From Nautilus pompilius (taxonomy: Eukaryota; Mollusca; Cephalopoda; Nautilida; Nautilidae): a stretch of 64,000 nt of DNA. Numbering within the stretch: the first letter of the stretch is position 1; each line of letters starts with the position of its first letter. This document shows positions 40,201 through 49,963 of this stretch, in pieces. Under the pieces are notes generated by a model. The model was not told where the DNA came from, did not search any database, and was given only the letters and a program-made list of their open reading frames with translations. The stretch covers positions 62,001-126,000 of the forward strand of contig JACATO010000046.1 in the NCBI GenBank assembly GCA_018389105.1, written 5' to 3'. Made by a program: the position numbers and the translations under genes.

Positions 40201-43200
40201 TGCCTTGATACCTCTCTTCCATTGTTTTGATGTCTTGATGGAATCTCTCTCCTTGCTCCTCACTGTAATCACCAAGATTACCAGGAAATCTGTCGAGGTG
40301 GCTAAACAAGAAATGAACTTTGATGCTCACATTTGCCCCTAGTTTTTCGTATGCAGTAAGCATCTTACGGACCAATTGCTTGTAATTGTCAGCTTTGTGA
40401 TTTCCCAAAAAGTTTGTCACTACATCTGTGAAGGACACCCAAGCATTTAACTCAACCATGTTCATATGATTAGTGAAGTCAGAATCCCTCATGAGCGTTC
40501 GAATCTGAGGTCCATCGAAGATGCCACCTTTAGCTTTTTCGATGGAAAGACCTGGAAATTGCCTGCATATGTACTTGAAGCAATCCCCATCTTTGTTCAA
40601 GCCTTAACAAACTGCTTCATGAGCCCTAGTTTTATGTGCAAACTGTTTTAAAAACACTACATACATAATAATTATTATGTATTTTCTGATATTATTGAAT
40701 CATTATAAGATTATAATCATTATAATGATTCAATAATATCAGAAAATATTATTACTGCTTCTATATTGAAGTATATTTCAGGGAGAATTTTAGCAGTTTA
40801 GGCTTATTTGAGGCTATCAATATCTTCTAAACTAGAGCCAATCAGACAAAACCAATGTTATATTCGTAATCAGCGACCTTCAAAACCCCAGAAAACACTC
40901 CTAGATGGTCTGCCAAAGAAAAAAAATAAAAATTTGTTGACCAGTGTTATTGATAACCTTGATTACCCTAAAGTTTGTACTTAGTAGGACCACAAACCTC
41001 AAAGCATCAGAGACAGTTGAACAAATCAGCTGTACTCGTCCTTCATACAGCCCAGACCTGGCACTTTCAGCTTTTCATCTATTCTGTTCTTTGAAGATTG
41101 TGCGGGATTCCTTAAAAAATCTTTAAATTATAGTAAAAAAAAAAAAAAACATTTGTGAAGCTTGCTGTTTGCCTTATTGACCTCATCCTTGTGAGCTTTA
41201 AATGATCTTAGCAGATTCGCAAACACAATTTGTTAGTTTCAGTGCTCTGTAAAGTCTCCTTCAGCACATGGACCGATGTTTGACCGGCTCCATTGTCACG
41301 AGAATTTCTGAGAGTCACTTCTACTCTTGATTTCACAAAGTCAGGACTATTCGCCTGGCCAACAACCACATCTACTACAAAGTTCGAGCCATTCATCCCG
41401 TGGTGTTGGCCTTCATGCAGCCTGCCTCGTTATCCTTCACTTCAAGCGACACCATTTTGGAGCAAAAAAAAGGGGGGAGAATTAGCAGAGCTCAAACTGG
41501 TAAAAAAACGTAGCAGTGATGGAGAGAAAAATCACAGTTGATGTTGAAATTTGAAAATTACCTCATATAATCTGGTTTGAGCTCAAATCTTTTTGAAACA
41601 CTTCTTGCATGGACAAACATTTAGAAAATGACAAAATGCCATGAAGAATTCTATTTTTCAATGGCTGCATAACAAAAAGCGCATCATTTTACCATAACAG
41701 AAACCTACTGGCACCGGTTCCACATTGGAGCAAGTGCATAGACTGTGATGGTGTGTGGAAAAATAACTGTATTGGTTATTTAAAAAAAACCTTATTTTGT
41801 GCATCTGGGTTTTGCAAGTTAACAATTACAGTTTTGAGAAAATAAATAATGATGCATTTGGGATGTCTTGCATTTTATTTTGTTAAAGCAAAAGACAGAA
41901 TGAAGTCAACTATAGAACTATAGCAACTTGGCCACTGCAGTACAGATGGAGAGGGGGGTATCATGAATATAACACTCTTCTTAATTGTTTTTTGTCTCAA
42001 TTTGAAAATTGAATCCTGATTGGTTCTCTTATTCTTGGATAATGATATAATTAAAGAGTTAATGCTAAATAATTTCTGTTTAAGAATTTCACATTTGTAT
42101 GGTTTGGGAAAATGGTTCTTCAAAATCAGTGACATTGACAATTTGGTGGTTTTTCTTTTTTCTGAATTTCTGAAAATTGCTCTATTTAAGTTGGGAAATG
42201 ACCCACATGTAACTAGATAAAGATGGTCTTGTTTTAGGGCTGTCTGTCGGCCTATCTCATCACGGGTGTGGCCATCAGAAGCTCCTGCCTGATCCTGTGG
42301 TACGTAGTAAGATGTGTAAATATCTACAACAAAATTATTCATCCATAAAGATACGCAATCTGTTTGATTCTGTGTAATTTTACAGTGGATTCCTATGAAG
42401 ATACTTGAAATAAATGCAGTAAATGTCATATTATACATTGATGTTTACAAAGGAGGCAACCCTGGTGAAGGAGAATAGTGCTTCCAGGGGTCAAACACTT
42501 TCAGCTTTCACAGGAAATTCCCTACAAGGACTCTTAGTTTTTTTCAGATGTGGGAGGAAGCCTACATGGCTGGATGGTGGAAATGAGTGAGAAGAATCCC
42601 TGCTAGGGAGGTATGCCAAATCAAGCCGGTCCTGCCTGGGAATTGAACTCTAGGCCCTCAACCTAGTGGTCTACCGCTGGACCGCTGCTGCCTGCCCTAA
42701 TACAGTAAACAAATATTTAACTGAAAGAAAAGATAAATTTGGAAAAAGTAGGATAACTTTAAAAATAAAAAAGCTGGAATATTTCAGCAGAGATCTTCAA
42801 TTGAGTAGAGAAAGAACAAAATAAAAGATCAACTTGTTAACTTTGTTGAGCAGAATAAACCTATTTTAAATTGAAAATACTTGCTTACAGTTTGTATCTG
42901 AAGCAATGTTTAAGTAATTTTGCTCAGCTTGAATTTTTCTTTTTTTTCTAAGATTAGTCTCTAAGGTAAGAAAAAAAAAACATTGTACAGTACTAACAAG
43001 TAGTACAAAACACTTTCACGTTTGATTTCAAGGTGGGCAATAGAAACTTTAATATTATATTTGTGTTCTGGGTTTCTAATTTAATGTTTTCATTGTATGT
43101 ATTGTAAAGCCAACCAGGCCAAAGTACTTTTTGTACCTGTGGGTGGCTCAACAGGGTGCATCGTTATTAAAGAAAACACCACAACTACAGTATCAGATGA

Positions 43201-43566
43201 TGTGGCCAACATCACAAACTGATGAGATAGATGATTGCACAGTCAGGTAGATGGAATTTTTCCTTTGCTAAATGTTTGCTCTTCATCACCCAGGTTCCAT
43301 CTGGAGTCTGCTTGGATGACTGGAGGATCTTGAACTCTGACACAGGAAATTCGGACCTGATTGGACAGGCTGTTGCTAAGATAGTGAGGGTTTTACTGCA
43401 GAAGCTGCTTTCAGAAACATCTGGGAGAGGAGGAGGGACCCAGATGGGGCCAGCTGACAAAGTTGAGCCAAAGATCAAAGAAGACAAGAAGAACTCCAAG
43501 AATGTCTCAACTCGCAGGAAGGATAGGCCGAATCTTACCTCAATGAAGACTGTGGTTCTAGGCTAA
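9602..43566 (+). CDS. TIR-TIR-SLOG fusion protein (864 residues, 19 coding exons)
   Basis: Coding exons: 9602-9611, 12065-12257, 17153-17241, 17472-17578, 20063-20280, 21242-21422, 22796-22921, 24152-24287, 24978-25129, 26047-26172, 28715-28817, 31260-31402, 32216-32317, 32443-32559, 33600-33694, 34556-34715, 35081-35222, 38090-38211, 43294-43566. All introns are GT-AG, every phase agrees, and the sum is 2,595 nt including TAA. Order: two copies of an unassigned module (about 25-90 and 107-172), TIR-1 (about 235-355), TIR-2 (about 433-600), SLOG/LOG-like domain (about 610-800), Lys-rich tail. No signal peptide or membrane segment is seen, so it is probably intracellular. TIR domains act as adaptors or NAD-cleaving enzymes, and SLOG domains bind nucleotide-derived ligands. 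A role in NAD-derived signalling or immunity is inference. I cannot match it to a named vertebrate gene. The 10-base first coding exon is the least certain part. Confidence 0.8.
9788..10035. repeat. Interrupted (CACATA)/(TATATA) microsatellite
   Basis: Imperfect CA, ATAC and TA repeats cover about 250 bases of intron 1 of the TIR-SLOG gene. The long open frames across it are low-complexity artefacts. Confidence 0.95.
10190..10220. repeat. (ATT)n microsatellite
   Basis: About ten ATT repeats in intron 1 of the TIR-SLOG gene. Confidence 0.95.
10221..12052. other. Intron 1 of TIR-SLOG, no further feature seen
   Basis: AT-rich sequence without a recognisable gene, RNA or complete repeat. An open frame runs from 11872 through exon 2, but the part upstream of 12052 looks like intron and has a pyrimidine tract. 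Confidence 0.5.
12956..15184 (+). mobile_element. Decayed Tigger/pogo transposon, about 2.2 kb
   Basis: The left end (CGGTAGGATCTCATTTGTCTGGA after TA) is mirrored by a diverged right end near 15140-15184. Inside, in different frames, are a psq helix-turn-helix (CQEYGIGQTTIYDLR, about 13500-13550), a CENP-B-type second DNA-binding region (ASREKLSADSEAVEKR) and DDE-domain remnants such as CANAGGTHK and LLLDNCCAHS (about 13970-14190). Frameshifts and stops make it dead. It lies in intron 2 of TIR-SLOG. Confidence 0.75.
15436..15962. mobile_element. Non-autonomous Tigger-like MITE, 527 bp
   Basis: It starts TA-CAGTAGATTCTC and ends CTACTG-TA. The inverted ends are related to those of the element at 12956-15184. 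No transposase frame is visible. Confidence 0.65.
16325..16415 (-). repeat. tRNA-related repeat (SINE or tRNA pseudogene)
   Basis: On the minus strand there is a TRGYNNANNNG-like A box and a GGTTCAAATCC B box at tRNA-like spacing. No clean seven-base acceptor stem can be drawn, so it is not called as a tRNA. Confidence 0.4.
18530..19115 (-). mobile_element. mariner-like relic with internal deletion
   Basis: The 5' end (minus strand) starts near GGAGGGACATCAC-AAAAATAATG, the same family as the copy at 39165. A helix-turn-helix remnant with GVDVS-like and W-x-N-H-V text is followed directly by a C-terminal remnant (PPCSPDVAPLNFHLF, LKKGMHG). Most of the catalytic domain is missing, and stops are common. 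Confidence 0.6.
19434..19892 (+). mobile_element. Tigger MITE with a psq-domain remnant, 459 bp
   Basis: TA flanks an element beginning CAGGTCCAGGTATCCTTTAT and ending with the complement of CAGGTCAAGTATTCTCTATC, the typical Tigger1-type terminus. Inside is KRKLNLSSVTKKVEILQRLD plus KQLSEDYG, an N-terminal psq helix-turn-helix, cut off before any catalytic region. Confidence 0.85.
23035..23290 (+). repeat. SINE-like repeat sharing a TCTCCCACATCTAAAA core
   Basis: The core TTTTCTCCCACATCTAAAAA also occurs near 57669 (plus) and in reverse near 42545. This marks a dispersed family in the window. Full boundaries are not clear for this copy. Confidence 0.5.
23395..23835 (-). repeat. GC-rich tRNA-derived repeat block in intron 7
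   Basis: The block is sharply GC-richer than the surrounding intron. On the minus strand it contains GTTCGAGTTCCAGCC, a good B-box match, with A-box-like text upstream. No coding potential is seen. It is probably one or two adjacent SINEs. Confidence 0.5.
27955..28235 (+). repeat. tRNA-derived SINE
   Basis: The 5' part has A-box-like TAGCATGATAGATAG and B-box-like GTTTGGTTTCC. It ends in a short ATT-rich tail (CCATTATTATTATC). It lies in intron 10 of TIR-SLOG. Confidence 0.6.
29950..30345 (-). mobile_element. pogo-like DNA-binding-domain relic
   Basis: The minus strand encodes KLYTAAFKLGVVKFSEE, then VWSKAKDML and an Arg-rich segment. This fits the N-terminal helix-turn-helix of pogo/POGK-type transposases. 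No ends or catalytic region were found. Confidence 0.5.
33858..33960. repeat. (AT)n microsatellites
   Basis: TA tracts at about 33860-33881 and 33922-33942 in intron 15. Another lies at 34809-34826. Confidence 0.9.
35573..38012. mobile_element. Long-TIR DNA element (about 2.4 kb) split by a Tigger insertion
   Basis: The left arm (35573-35698 plus 36712-36850) is an imperfect inverted copy of the right arm (about 37735-38012). Shared blocks include AGGGTCATT, GAAAGTGCATTGG, TTTGCAAA and CCATGAAACTTGAGTTCT. The inverted repeats are about 250 bp once the Tigger is removed. No transposase was recognised in the middle. It lies in intron 17 of TIR-SLOG. Confidence 0.7.
35699..36709 (+). mobile_element. 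Tigger/pogo element with truncated transposase, 1,011 bp
   Basis: TA duplications flank termini CAGTAAACCCCCCGT and the complement of CAGTAGTCCCTCCTCC. The open frame 35985-36584 (199 codons) has a psq helix-turn-helix (ELLDMIKEGQSYAAIARHYG) and a CENP-B-type domain ending GEAASADKEAA. It stops where the DDE domain should begin. The AT-rich tail and intact ends make this a deletion derivative that kept only the DNA-binding half. Confidence 0.9.
39624..40946 (-). mobile_element. CACTGG-ended long-TIR transposon with an unnamed ORF family, 1,323 bp
   Basis: Termini CACTGGTCAACA are inverted, extend about 115 bp with gaps, and are flanked by TTA on both sides. The minus-strand frame 40600-40184 (138 codons) contains IKVHFLFSHLDRFPGNLGDY and EEQGERFHQDIKTMEERYQG, a protein family I know only as unnamed repeated proteins in arthropods, Hydra and other invertebrates. 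A one-base loss after GKW breaks the frame; MMADYCWNLL continues in the next frame. CACTG ends with a 3-bp duplication would suit the CACTA superfamily, but the protein is not a recognised CACTA transposase. Confidence 0.75.
40661..40748. repeat. Perfect palindrome plus 29-bp hairpin
   Basis: A 22-bp palindrome (40661-40682) overlaps a perfect 29-bp inverted repeat: arms 40680-40708 and 40720-40748, loop 11 bases. It lies inside the CACTGG-ended element, downstream of its right inner region. Confidence 0.95.
41875..42438 (-). other. 187-codon open frame in intron 18, unassigned
   Basis: This is an uninterrupted minus-strand frame in AT-rich DNA. It is Ile/Lys/Ser-rich and no domain is recognised. 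The part near 42240-42300 (SDGHTRDEIGRQTALKQD) looks more protein-like than the rest. It is probably a repeat-derived or chance frame. Confidence 0.15.
42475..42700 (-). repeat. tRNA-derived SINE
   Basis: On the minus strand, A-box-like GGTCCAGCGGTAGACC is followed by B-box-like GAGTTCAATTCCC. It also has the TCTAAAA/CTCCCACAT core seen at 23090 and 57670. It lies in intron 18 of TIR-SLOG. Confidence 0.7.
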
Positions 43567-43572
43567 AATAAG
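43294..43572 (+). other. Last coding exon of TIR-SLOG, Lys-rich tail and stop
   Basis: The acceptor is TCACCCAG. The exon encodes a short helix (IVRVLLQKLLSE) and then a Gly/Lys-rich tail ending in KTVVLG and TAA at 43564-43566. The exon probably ends six bases later at AATAAG|GTTTGT. The 3'UTR would continue at 43977 after a TTTTGTAG acceptor. A 5.1-kb transposon-filled intron precedes it. Confidence 0.8.
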
Positions 43573-43976
43573 GTTTGTGACACATGTTTGTTTTTTTCCT
43601 TATTTTCAAGAATTGCAGAAAAAAAACTTTAAATTCCACCCACCCCCATTACTACACAATTGTGGAGCTGCTTTTAATACTCGAGGCATAACTAGCCTTG
43701 TAACCAATCCCCACATCTGCTAAGTTGTGTGTTAAATCTGTGCAGACTTCAGTGTTTGTTAAGGGAATTAGAATAAAATCTAGATGATGGTGTTGTCATA
43801 AAGTTTTATGTATTATTTTAATTTATCAGCTGTTCACCTGTTTGATTGCTTTCTTTTTTTTTCCTTGTTCTGTCAAAACAATTAAGTTTTGTAGTTTAGT
43901 AGATTTTCTTTTAAAACACTCCCTTTTCATTCTAATGGAGTGTTTAACAGCCTACATTCATGTTTTTGTTTTGTAG

Positions 43977-44325
43977 GACATCTTTCCTCTGAACTTCACA
44001 GCAGCTGACTGCTTCCAAGAGTGAAAATCTAAGGCGTTCAAAAGCAAAGACGGCTTCGTGTTTCCACTTTAATGATTGCCTTGTTGTTGTCTTTTGCATG
44101 GTTGTAAATACTATGAAAAGGTCTCTGTCAAATTAACCGGGGACCAATTTCAGTCCGCTTGTTTAGCACTGATTTCCTGGTTGTATTTTTGAATGATGTT
44201 AATGACCCCTTTTAAAGTCTTAAATATCCAATAGGCTCAGGAAACCTACAACTCTTTTCTGATTCCCTGATTGGTCACCTCTGAAGTTTAAAAGACAATT
44301 TGGCAGTTCCTCCCCACTTACATAC
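43977..44325 (+). other. Probable 3'UTR exon of the TIR-SLOG gene
   Basis: The sequence after TTTTGTAG is non-coding, with several stops. No poly(A) signal is obvious before the Tc1-like element at about 44326. An AATAAA-type hexamer near 44443 lies inside that element, so the transcript end is uncertain. Confidence 0.4.
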
Positions 44326-45605
44326 AAACAGTATTGGAAATAATTATGAAAACACATAGTGTATGCACAATTAATGAACTGAGAGACATGTATAATACTT
44401 ACACAATCCATTATTACAGAAAAATATAAAAATAAAATCAATATGTTGTAGTGCTTTAGCATTTGGTACATGAACCCTCTGTATAAGGCATGACACCTTG
44501 TTTTCACACTCCCTTATAGGTTGTTATTGTTTGACTGGAATGATGTTCCAAATGTCCTGTAGCACTTTCCACAATTCATCCAAAGTGTTTGGTTGCTGCT
44601 TAACTATCAAAGTAGCCATATAGCCTCATTGATGTTCATATCAGGACTTTGTGCAGCCAAGGCATCTTTGTGAGTGTTTCATCAGTCCCTTTACATTGCA
44701 GATAGATTTTCATCACATTGGCTGTATGCTTGGAGTCATTGTCATGTTAGAAGATGAATCTCCATCCAATAAGATGTCTTCCTGAGGGAATGGCATGATA
44801 CATGAGATGCTCGTACCTATTGACAGTCAGTAAACCTTCAATATTATGCAAACTTGGCTGATGTATAGTCCCACACTTGTATTGATCTACCTCCATGCTC
44901 TGCTGTAGTTAATGCATACTGACTGTTATACTGCTTCTTCCTAGTCTGCCTTCAAACAAACTGCCACTGATTATTGTCAAACAGTTCAAACTTGGTCTCG
45001 TCTATAAAGAGCACTTTCTTTCAGGTTTGATCATCCCACTTTTATTTTTGTCACCCATTTAAACCTGTCTTTAGCACAGCCATTGAGACCACTTCACACT
45101 AATGTGTATCTTACTGTTCTTGAAGAAACATTAACACCCATACTTGCAGCTAGATCATTGGCAAGATCTCTACTGGATCTATCACATAGAAACATACCCT
45201 GAGGTAATTAACATCTCTTTTGGAGAGTTTGGGCTTTTTTTTTTTTTTTTTTTTTTTGTTGATGCATCTATTGTCAGCAGTACCATTTTTACATCTCTTC
45301 CTCAGAGTCTTGCATACAGCTGCTGCATGAAATAACCTTCACTAGCTGGGACTTTGATTTGTACACGCCTGTCATTGGATAGGAGCCACCACACTACAAT
45401 GATATCACTGCCTATGCTTTTATAGTCGTTTTGTAGGTGTGGCACCTTCTGATCGCTTGAATGGCAACCAGTCTCAGCGCACCATCGACACACAACTGTG
45501 CTGTGAAGCATTTCATTTTAACACACGAGATGTGATTCTGTCACGTGTGATTTGTATTTATACCTGGTTTTTCCTGTTCCCATAATTATTTCCAATGTAT
45601 ATGTG
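44326..45605 (-). mobile_element. Tc1-like transposon relic
   Basis: The ends share inverted ATTGGAAATAATTATG. The minus strand reads KKVLFIDETKFELFDNNQWQ near 44960-45030, the first catalytic region of a Tc1-type DDE transposase, plus helix-turn-helix text upstream. Stops and frameshifts are common. Confidence 0.65.
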
Positions 45606-48024
45606 TGTGTATATATATTTTTTTCATATTTTGTGAGTAAAAAAAAAATTTTTTAATTGATGAATTTCTTGGATGTTATGAGTCAGGGTTGTAAGACCAG
45701 GTGATATAGTTCCACTAATGTCTTTTTTTTCCTCTCTATAAATCATTCCTGAGGTATTTTGGGGCTGATCCTTTTTATAAAATTCAATTATCTTAAACAT
45801 ATCAGGAATTGTCCACTCTGCTAGCAGTTTAGTGGGAGGGCCCCATCGCTCTTCACATTTAGGTTTGCATTCTGGCTCTTACAAGAATGATTACTTAAAC
45901 CTTTGTTCTCCACAGAGTTCAATTTTGCATTTTTGTTGAAAACTTGGTGTTGAACAAACTAAAATAACCAATTTAAAAATATATATGTAGAATAAATAAA
46001 TAACAGGAGAAGACTGTTTTCAGTCTTTTATGGTTGCTAAAACCTGTTGTTTATATATATTGGCAACCAGACAAAAATGGTAGGTCTGAGGATGTTTGTC
46101 TCATTTCAGCTATTCACCTGTGATTTGCATCAGACAGGAGCTACCTCCTTGGTGTGTGGTGTCAGTTGGTAAGTAGTTATGTATGGCAGTGATTAGAGCC
46201 CATATCTGACATTTTGTTATTCCTTCATTAGTTTTTACTATTTTGAACAAATGTACCAAATTCCACATACAAAAAAAAAGAAAAAAATCAAATGTTTTGC
46301 AATTCTCTTTTACATTCTGATTCTTCCTCATCTTCTCAATTCATTCTTTGTTAAAATGTAGCTATGAATACAGTATGAGACATCAGTTGGTACTGGTTGG
46401 TGTGTTGTTTGTTAGTCCTCAGAATCTTTAGTGGCTGCAGAGCAGTTAACTCATTTTCTGTTCTTCCTCAATGACGACGATTTAAAATAATGATGCACAG
46501 TCCAATTGGGACCTTAGGTTCTCAGGAAGCAATGTCTCTCTCTCTCTACACATGGTGAGATAATGGTTGGTATACAGAGACTGTGCTGTTTGAGTTTTCA
46601 GACCTATTTTAACAAAACTTTAGCTGAAACTTTATTACCTTTGTTTTTGGTGGCACTTTTTTCTTTTAAATGCTTTTGTTTTGTTTTTTTTTTTCTTTTT
46701 TGTTAATGGATAAGTTCATTGTCCTCTTACATCAGAAAACTATAACAGCCTGCAACACGCTCACTAAATCGTAGTATAATCTGTACTTAGTGGCTTTGGG
46801 TTTTTAGGGTTTTTCTTTGTATGAAAATTGCTGATTACCACTTAGAGTCTGTAGGTCTGAGAGAGAGAGAACCAGGGTGCTGACAGACACGACCATGTTG
46901 TAGAGAAAACCTTGTCTTGCTGCATAATATCAGCTACATGTTTTGATTTAACTGAAATAGTTGTTAGTACCCAACTTAAGTGAAAAGTGAGTGAGAGAGA
47001 CTGTTCCTGGTGGTGAGTGATGAAAACAGAAAAAATACTAACCTCATTACAGAGCCAATGAAAAACTAACATCTAGATCCCATCCCCATTGTCATTGATT
47101 TATCGCCAGGTAAGTGAAATATGTCAAGGCTAACCGAAAGGTGCTCTGACCAAGTGAGATATCAGGAAGTTTTGATTGGGTGTGATTTGTTTATTGCAAA
47201 GTTTTAAAAAAACTATCCTTAAGAAGGTTTTGTTTACATTTTTCTTTTTGTGGGGCGGGATCTGTTTTCCCAGCCCCCCCCTCAGCCTAACTATGGGGCT
47301 TTTCTTCTTTCTTTTCCTGGTTTACATTTATTCGTGTTTAATTGTAACCAATAATGTTTTTTCTTATCTTTTATTTTCCTTTCATATTTTGTAGTTAGTT
47401 GTACAAAGTTTTAATATAAACTTTATTGTTGTTTTTTTTTTTTCAAATGTACATTTTTGAATACATTTTTTACATGTTAATGAATTTTTATGCATCACTT
47501 AATTACTATGCACTGTTGCATTGTTGTTAGTTGTTGTTGTGTTGTTGATTTATCTGTTGATGCTTTAGAATCTGACTTAGTTACATGTAGAACTTTACAC
47601 CAACGAGGCAGGCTTTTTTTTATGTATTAACCATATAAATCAGCTGGGTACATACAAGTGTTAAGTGCTATTACACTTCATTTAATTCCATATTCGTTTG
47701 AACTACTTGTAAGTGATTTTCACCAGTATCTTTTGTCTGTGCACAGTAACAGGTATTCCGTCTGTCTGTCTGTCTGCACGAGGCAGAGCGGGTGACCAAT
47801 CTGGACAGACGGCGTACTAACACGGAGCCTTTTATATCCAGTTTTGGCAACAATATATGAATTGAATTCCACTCCTAGTAACCCCCCCCAAATAATTTGA
47901 TTTGTTTTCTTTTCTCGATTTAAGAGAGATTGACATCCTTTACACACATTCAGAGTTTCTGAACACGTGCAGTTCTAAACAATGCAAAAAGCTAGCTTAG
48001 AAACTGGGCTGCCCAATTTTTACC
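45606..48024. other. Spacer without recognised features
   Basis: AT-rich sequence with short T-runs and microsatellites. No coding frame with family motifs was seen. It could be intergenic or a very long 3'UTR. Confidence 0.4.
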
Positions 48025-48032
48025 CTTTAACC

Positions 48033-49955
48033 TATTTCGTGGTAGGAGCCATATAGATGTTCATCGAAATACTCACGGGCCGCAGGCTACATTAGAAATA
48101 GAAAAATAAAAGAATATATATAAATAAAAAATAACCACAACTGACCTGCATTTCGGTGCAACAGTTTAGATTGTTTTGCCTTGACTAGCTGTGGGATATC
48201 GGGTGGCTGTGACAACTTTGCCACTCGCAGCTGGTTCTCTAAGTTCACATCTGTCAGTCTGGAATGGAGAAAGTTTTGAAAACCGCTGATGGTGGTATGT
48301 GGTTCCAGATAGTGATGCCATTTTCAAGGCATACTTTCTCACATTTGGGTACTTGCCTGTGTTCACGTTTTGTTTGTGGAATTCGAGAAGATCCCATGTT
48401 GGTGCGTCTGGCCATGAGTGAAGTGTTCTGCAGCTCAGTGATTTCTAACTGCTTGCCCTCTGGCACCTTGGCTGTATCAATGTTGAATGGCATTGCAAAG
48501 ATGTTCAGATCCTGTTTTTTCGTTTTGATGTCTGAAACCGCTTGTCAAATTTCTCCAGCAAGTATGCACATTCTGCTGCATACTCTGCTGTTGAGGCAGG
48601 ATTCTGTTTGCGAAGTTTGGGGAAATGCCCTGTGTTCCCCTTCTGAAGTTGTCCTTGCCACAGATTCAGTTTTACTTCAAATTATTTCACATGTGAAAGG
48701 AGTGAAAACATGAGCTGGTTGGCCCCTTGCAGCTTCACATTGAGCTCAGAGAGATGGTGCATAATGTCAACCATGAGTGCCAGGTCACAGAGCCACTTAT
48801 TTTCAGTTAACTCAGCCACTGGTTTCTCCTTTGTGTGCATGAAACTTTTCATTGCCTCCCTGAGTTCATAAAACCTCATAGGCATGTTGCCCTTGCTCAG
48901 CCAACGCACTTCACAGTAGTACACCAGATCTCTGTGGTCAGTTTCCAGGCCTTTCAGTAACTCTTTGAACTGTCGGCTGTTCAACCCTCGAGACTTAACA
49001 AAGTTGATGCAGTATACGACGGTTGTCATCACGTGGTGGATTATACAGTAGCAAATAACCAAATTACTTGGATCAAGATGGAGACGTGTTTCTTTTTTTA
49101 GTAGTGCTACCAAATCCCTCTGTGAGCCAACCACGGCTGGGGCACTGTCAGTTGTCACAACTCAGTTTTTCGAAAGACAAATCATAATTTTGTATTGCTG
49201 TCAAAACCACATCAAAAATGTCCTCACCTCTAGTAGTGTCGTGCATGGCAACCAAGGCAAGCAGGTCATCTCGTGTCTCAAAGTCGCATGAAATTCCACG
49301 AATGAAAATGGCCAGCTGGCTTGTGTTAGTTATATCGGCTATCTCATCCATGGCTAGTGAGTAAAATTCGAACTTGGAAGCAGACTGTTTCAGAGACTGC
49401 TCAACTTCTTGTGCCATATCACTGATTCGATCCGACAGTCCTGTGAGACAAGCTAACGTTCTGGAATAACTTCAGCTTTTCTGGGGCTATTAACTCTGCA
49501 ATAGCAACCATGCACTCCTTCACAAATTCTCCTTCAGAATGCGGCCTCAGCCTTTTAGCGATGAATTCGCTAACCACGTGACTGACCTGTGTGACACCAT
49601 CCATCTCCTTTCGGGGCTTGGAAAACGTGGCTTGCTGGGCATTCAGATTTCTTCTGAACGCTAGGATTTTCTGAGTTCTCACTGGTCCTCAAAAGGCTTC
49701 ATACCAGGGCTGTTTGGTAGCATGATGTTTTTTTGAAAACAGTAAGAGCTTCGTTGCAGATCAAACACACCGGCTTGTCTTTCACCTCAACGAAAAAATA
49801 ATCCTCTGTCCATTTGTCTTGAAACACATGACACTAATCATCGACTTTCCTTCACTTTGCCATTTTCAAAGATAGCTGACCTTAGTTGTTAGAGTCACTG
49901 TCACATACATAAAAATTGCGAGAAATTGTGCCAGGCCAGAGGTTCTCCACCCCTA
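48033..49955 (-). mobile_element. hAT (Charlie/GTF2IRD2-SCAND3-like) transposon relic
   Basis: Minus-strand pieces in successive frames: BED-finger remnant DYFFVEVKDKPVCLICNEAL (about 49800-49735), then 49682-49419, 49417-49148 (FYSLAMDEIADITNTSQLAI), 49158-48682 (VRWLSKGNMPMRFYELREAM) and a C-terminal dimerisation-type piece near 48360-48260. At least four frameshifts or stops. The right end resembles CAGGGGTGGAGAACC. CTTTAACC flanks at 48025-48032 and 49956-49963, a possible 8-bp duplication, but the left terminus is degraded and could lie about 30 bases further left. Confidence 0.75.
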
Positions 49956-49963
49956 CTTTAACC

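Larger units (their letters stand above)
39165..41810 (+). mobile_element. mariner-like element interrupted by another transposon
   Basis: The left end begins near GGGACATCCAAAATAATGCC. The 5' coding remnant ends at about 39620, and the C-terminal remnant SYSPDLALSAFHLFCSL resumes at about 41035. The gap is filled by the element at 39624-40946. The 3' limit is approximate. Sequence at 41208-41460 is not mariner-like and is unexplained. Confidence 0.55.
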
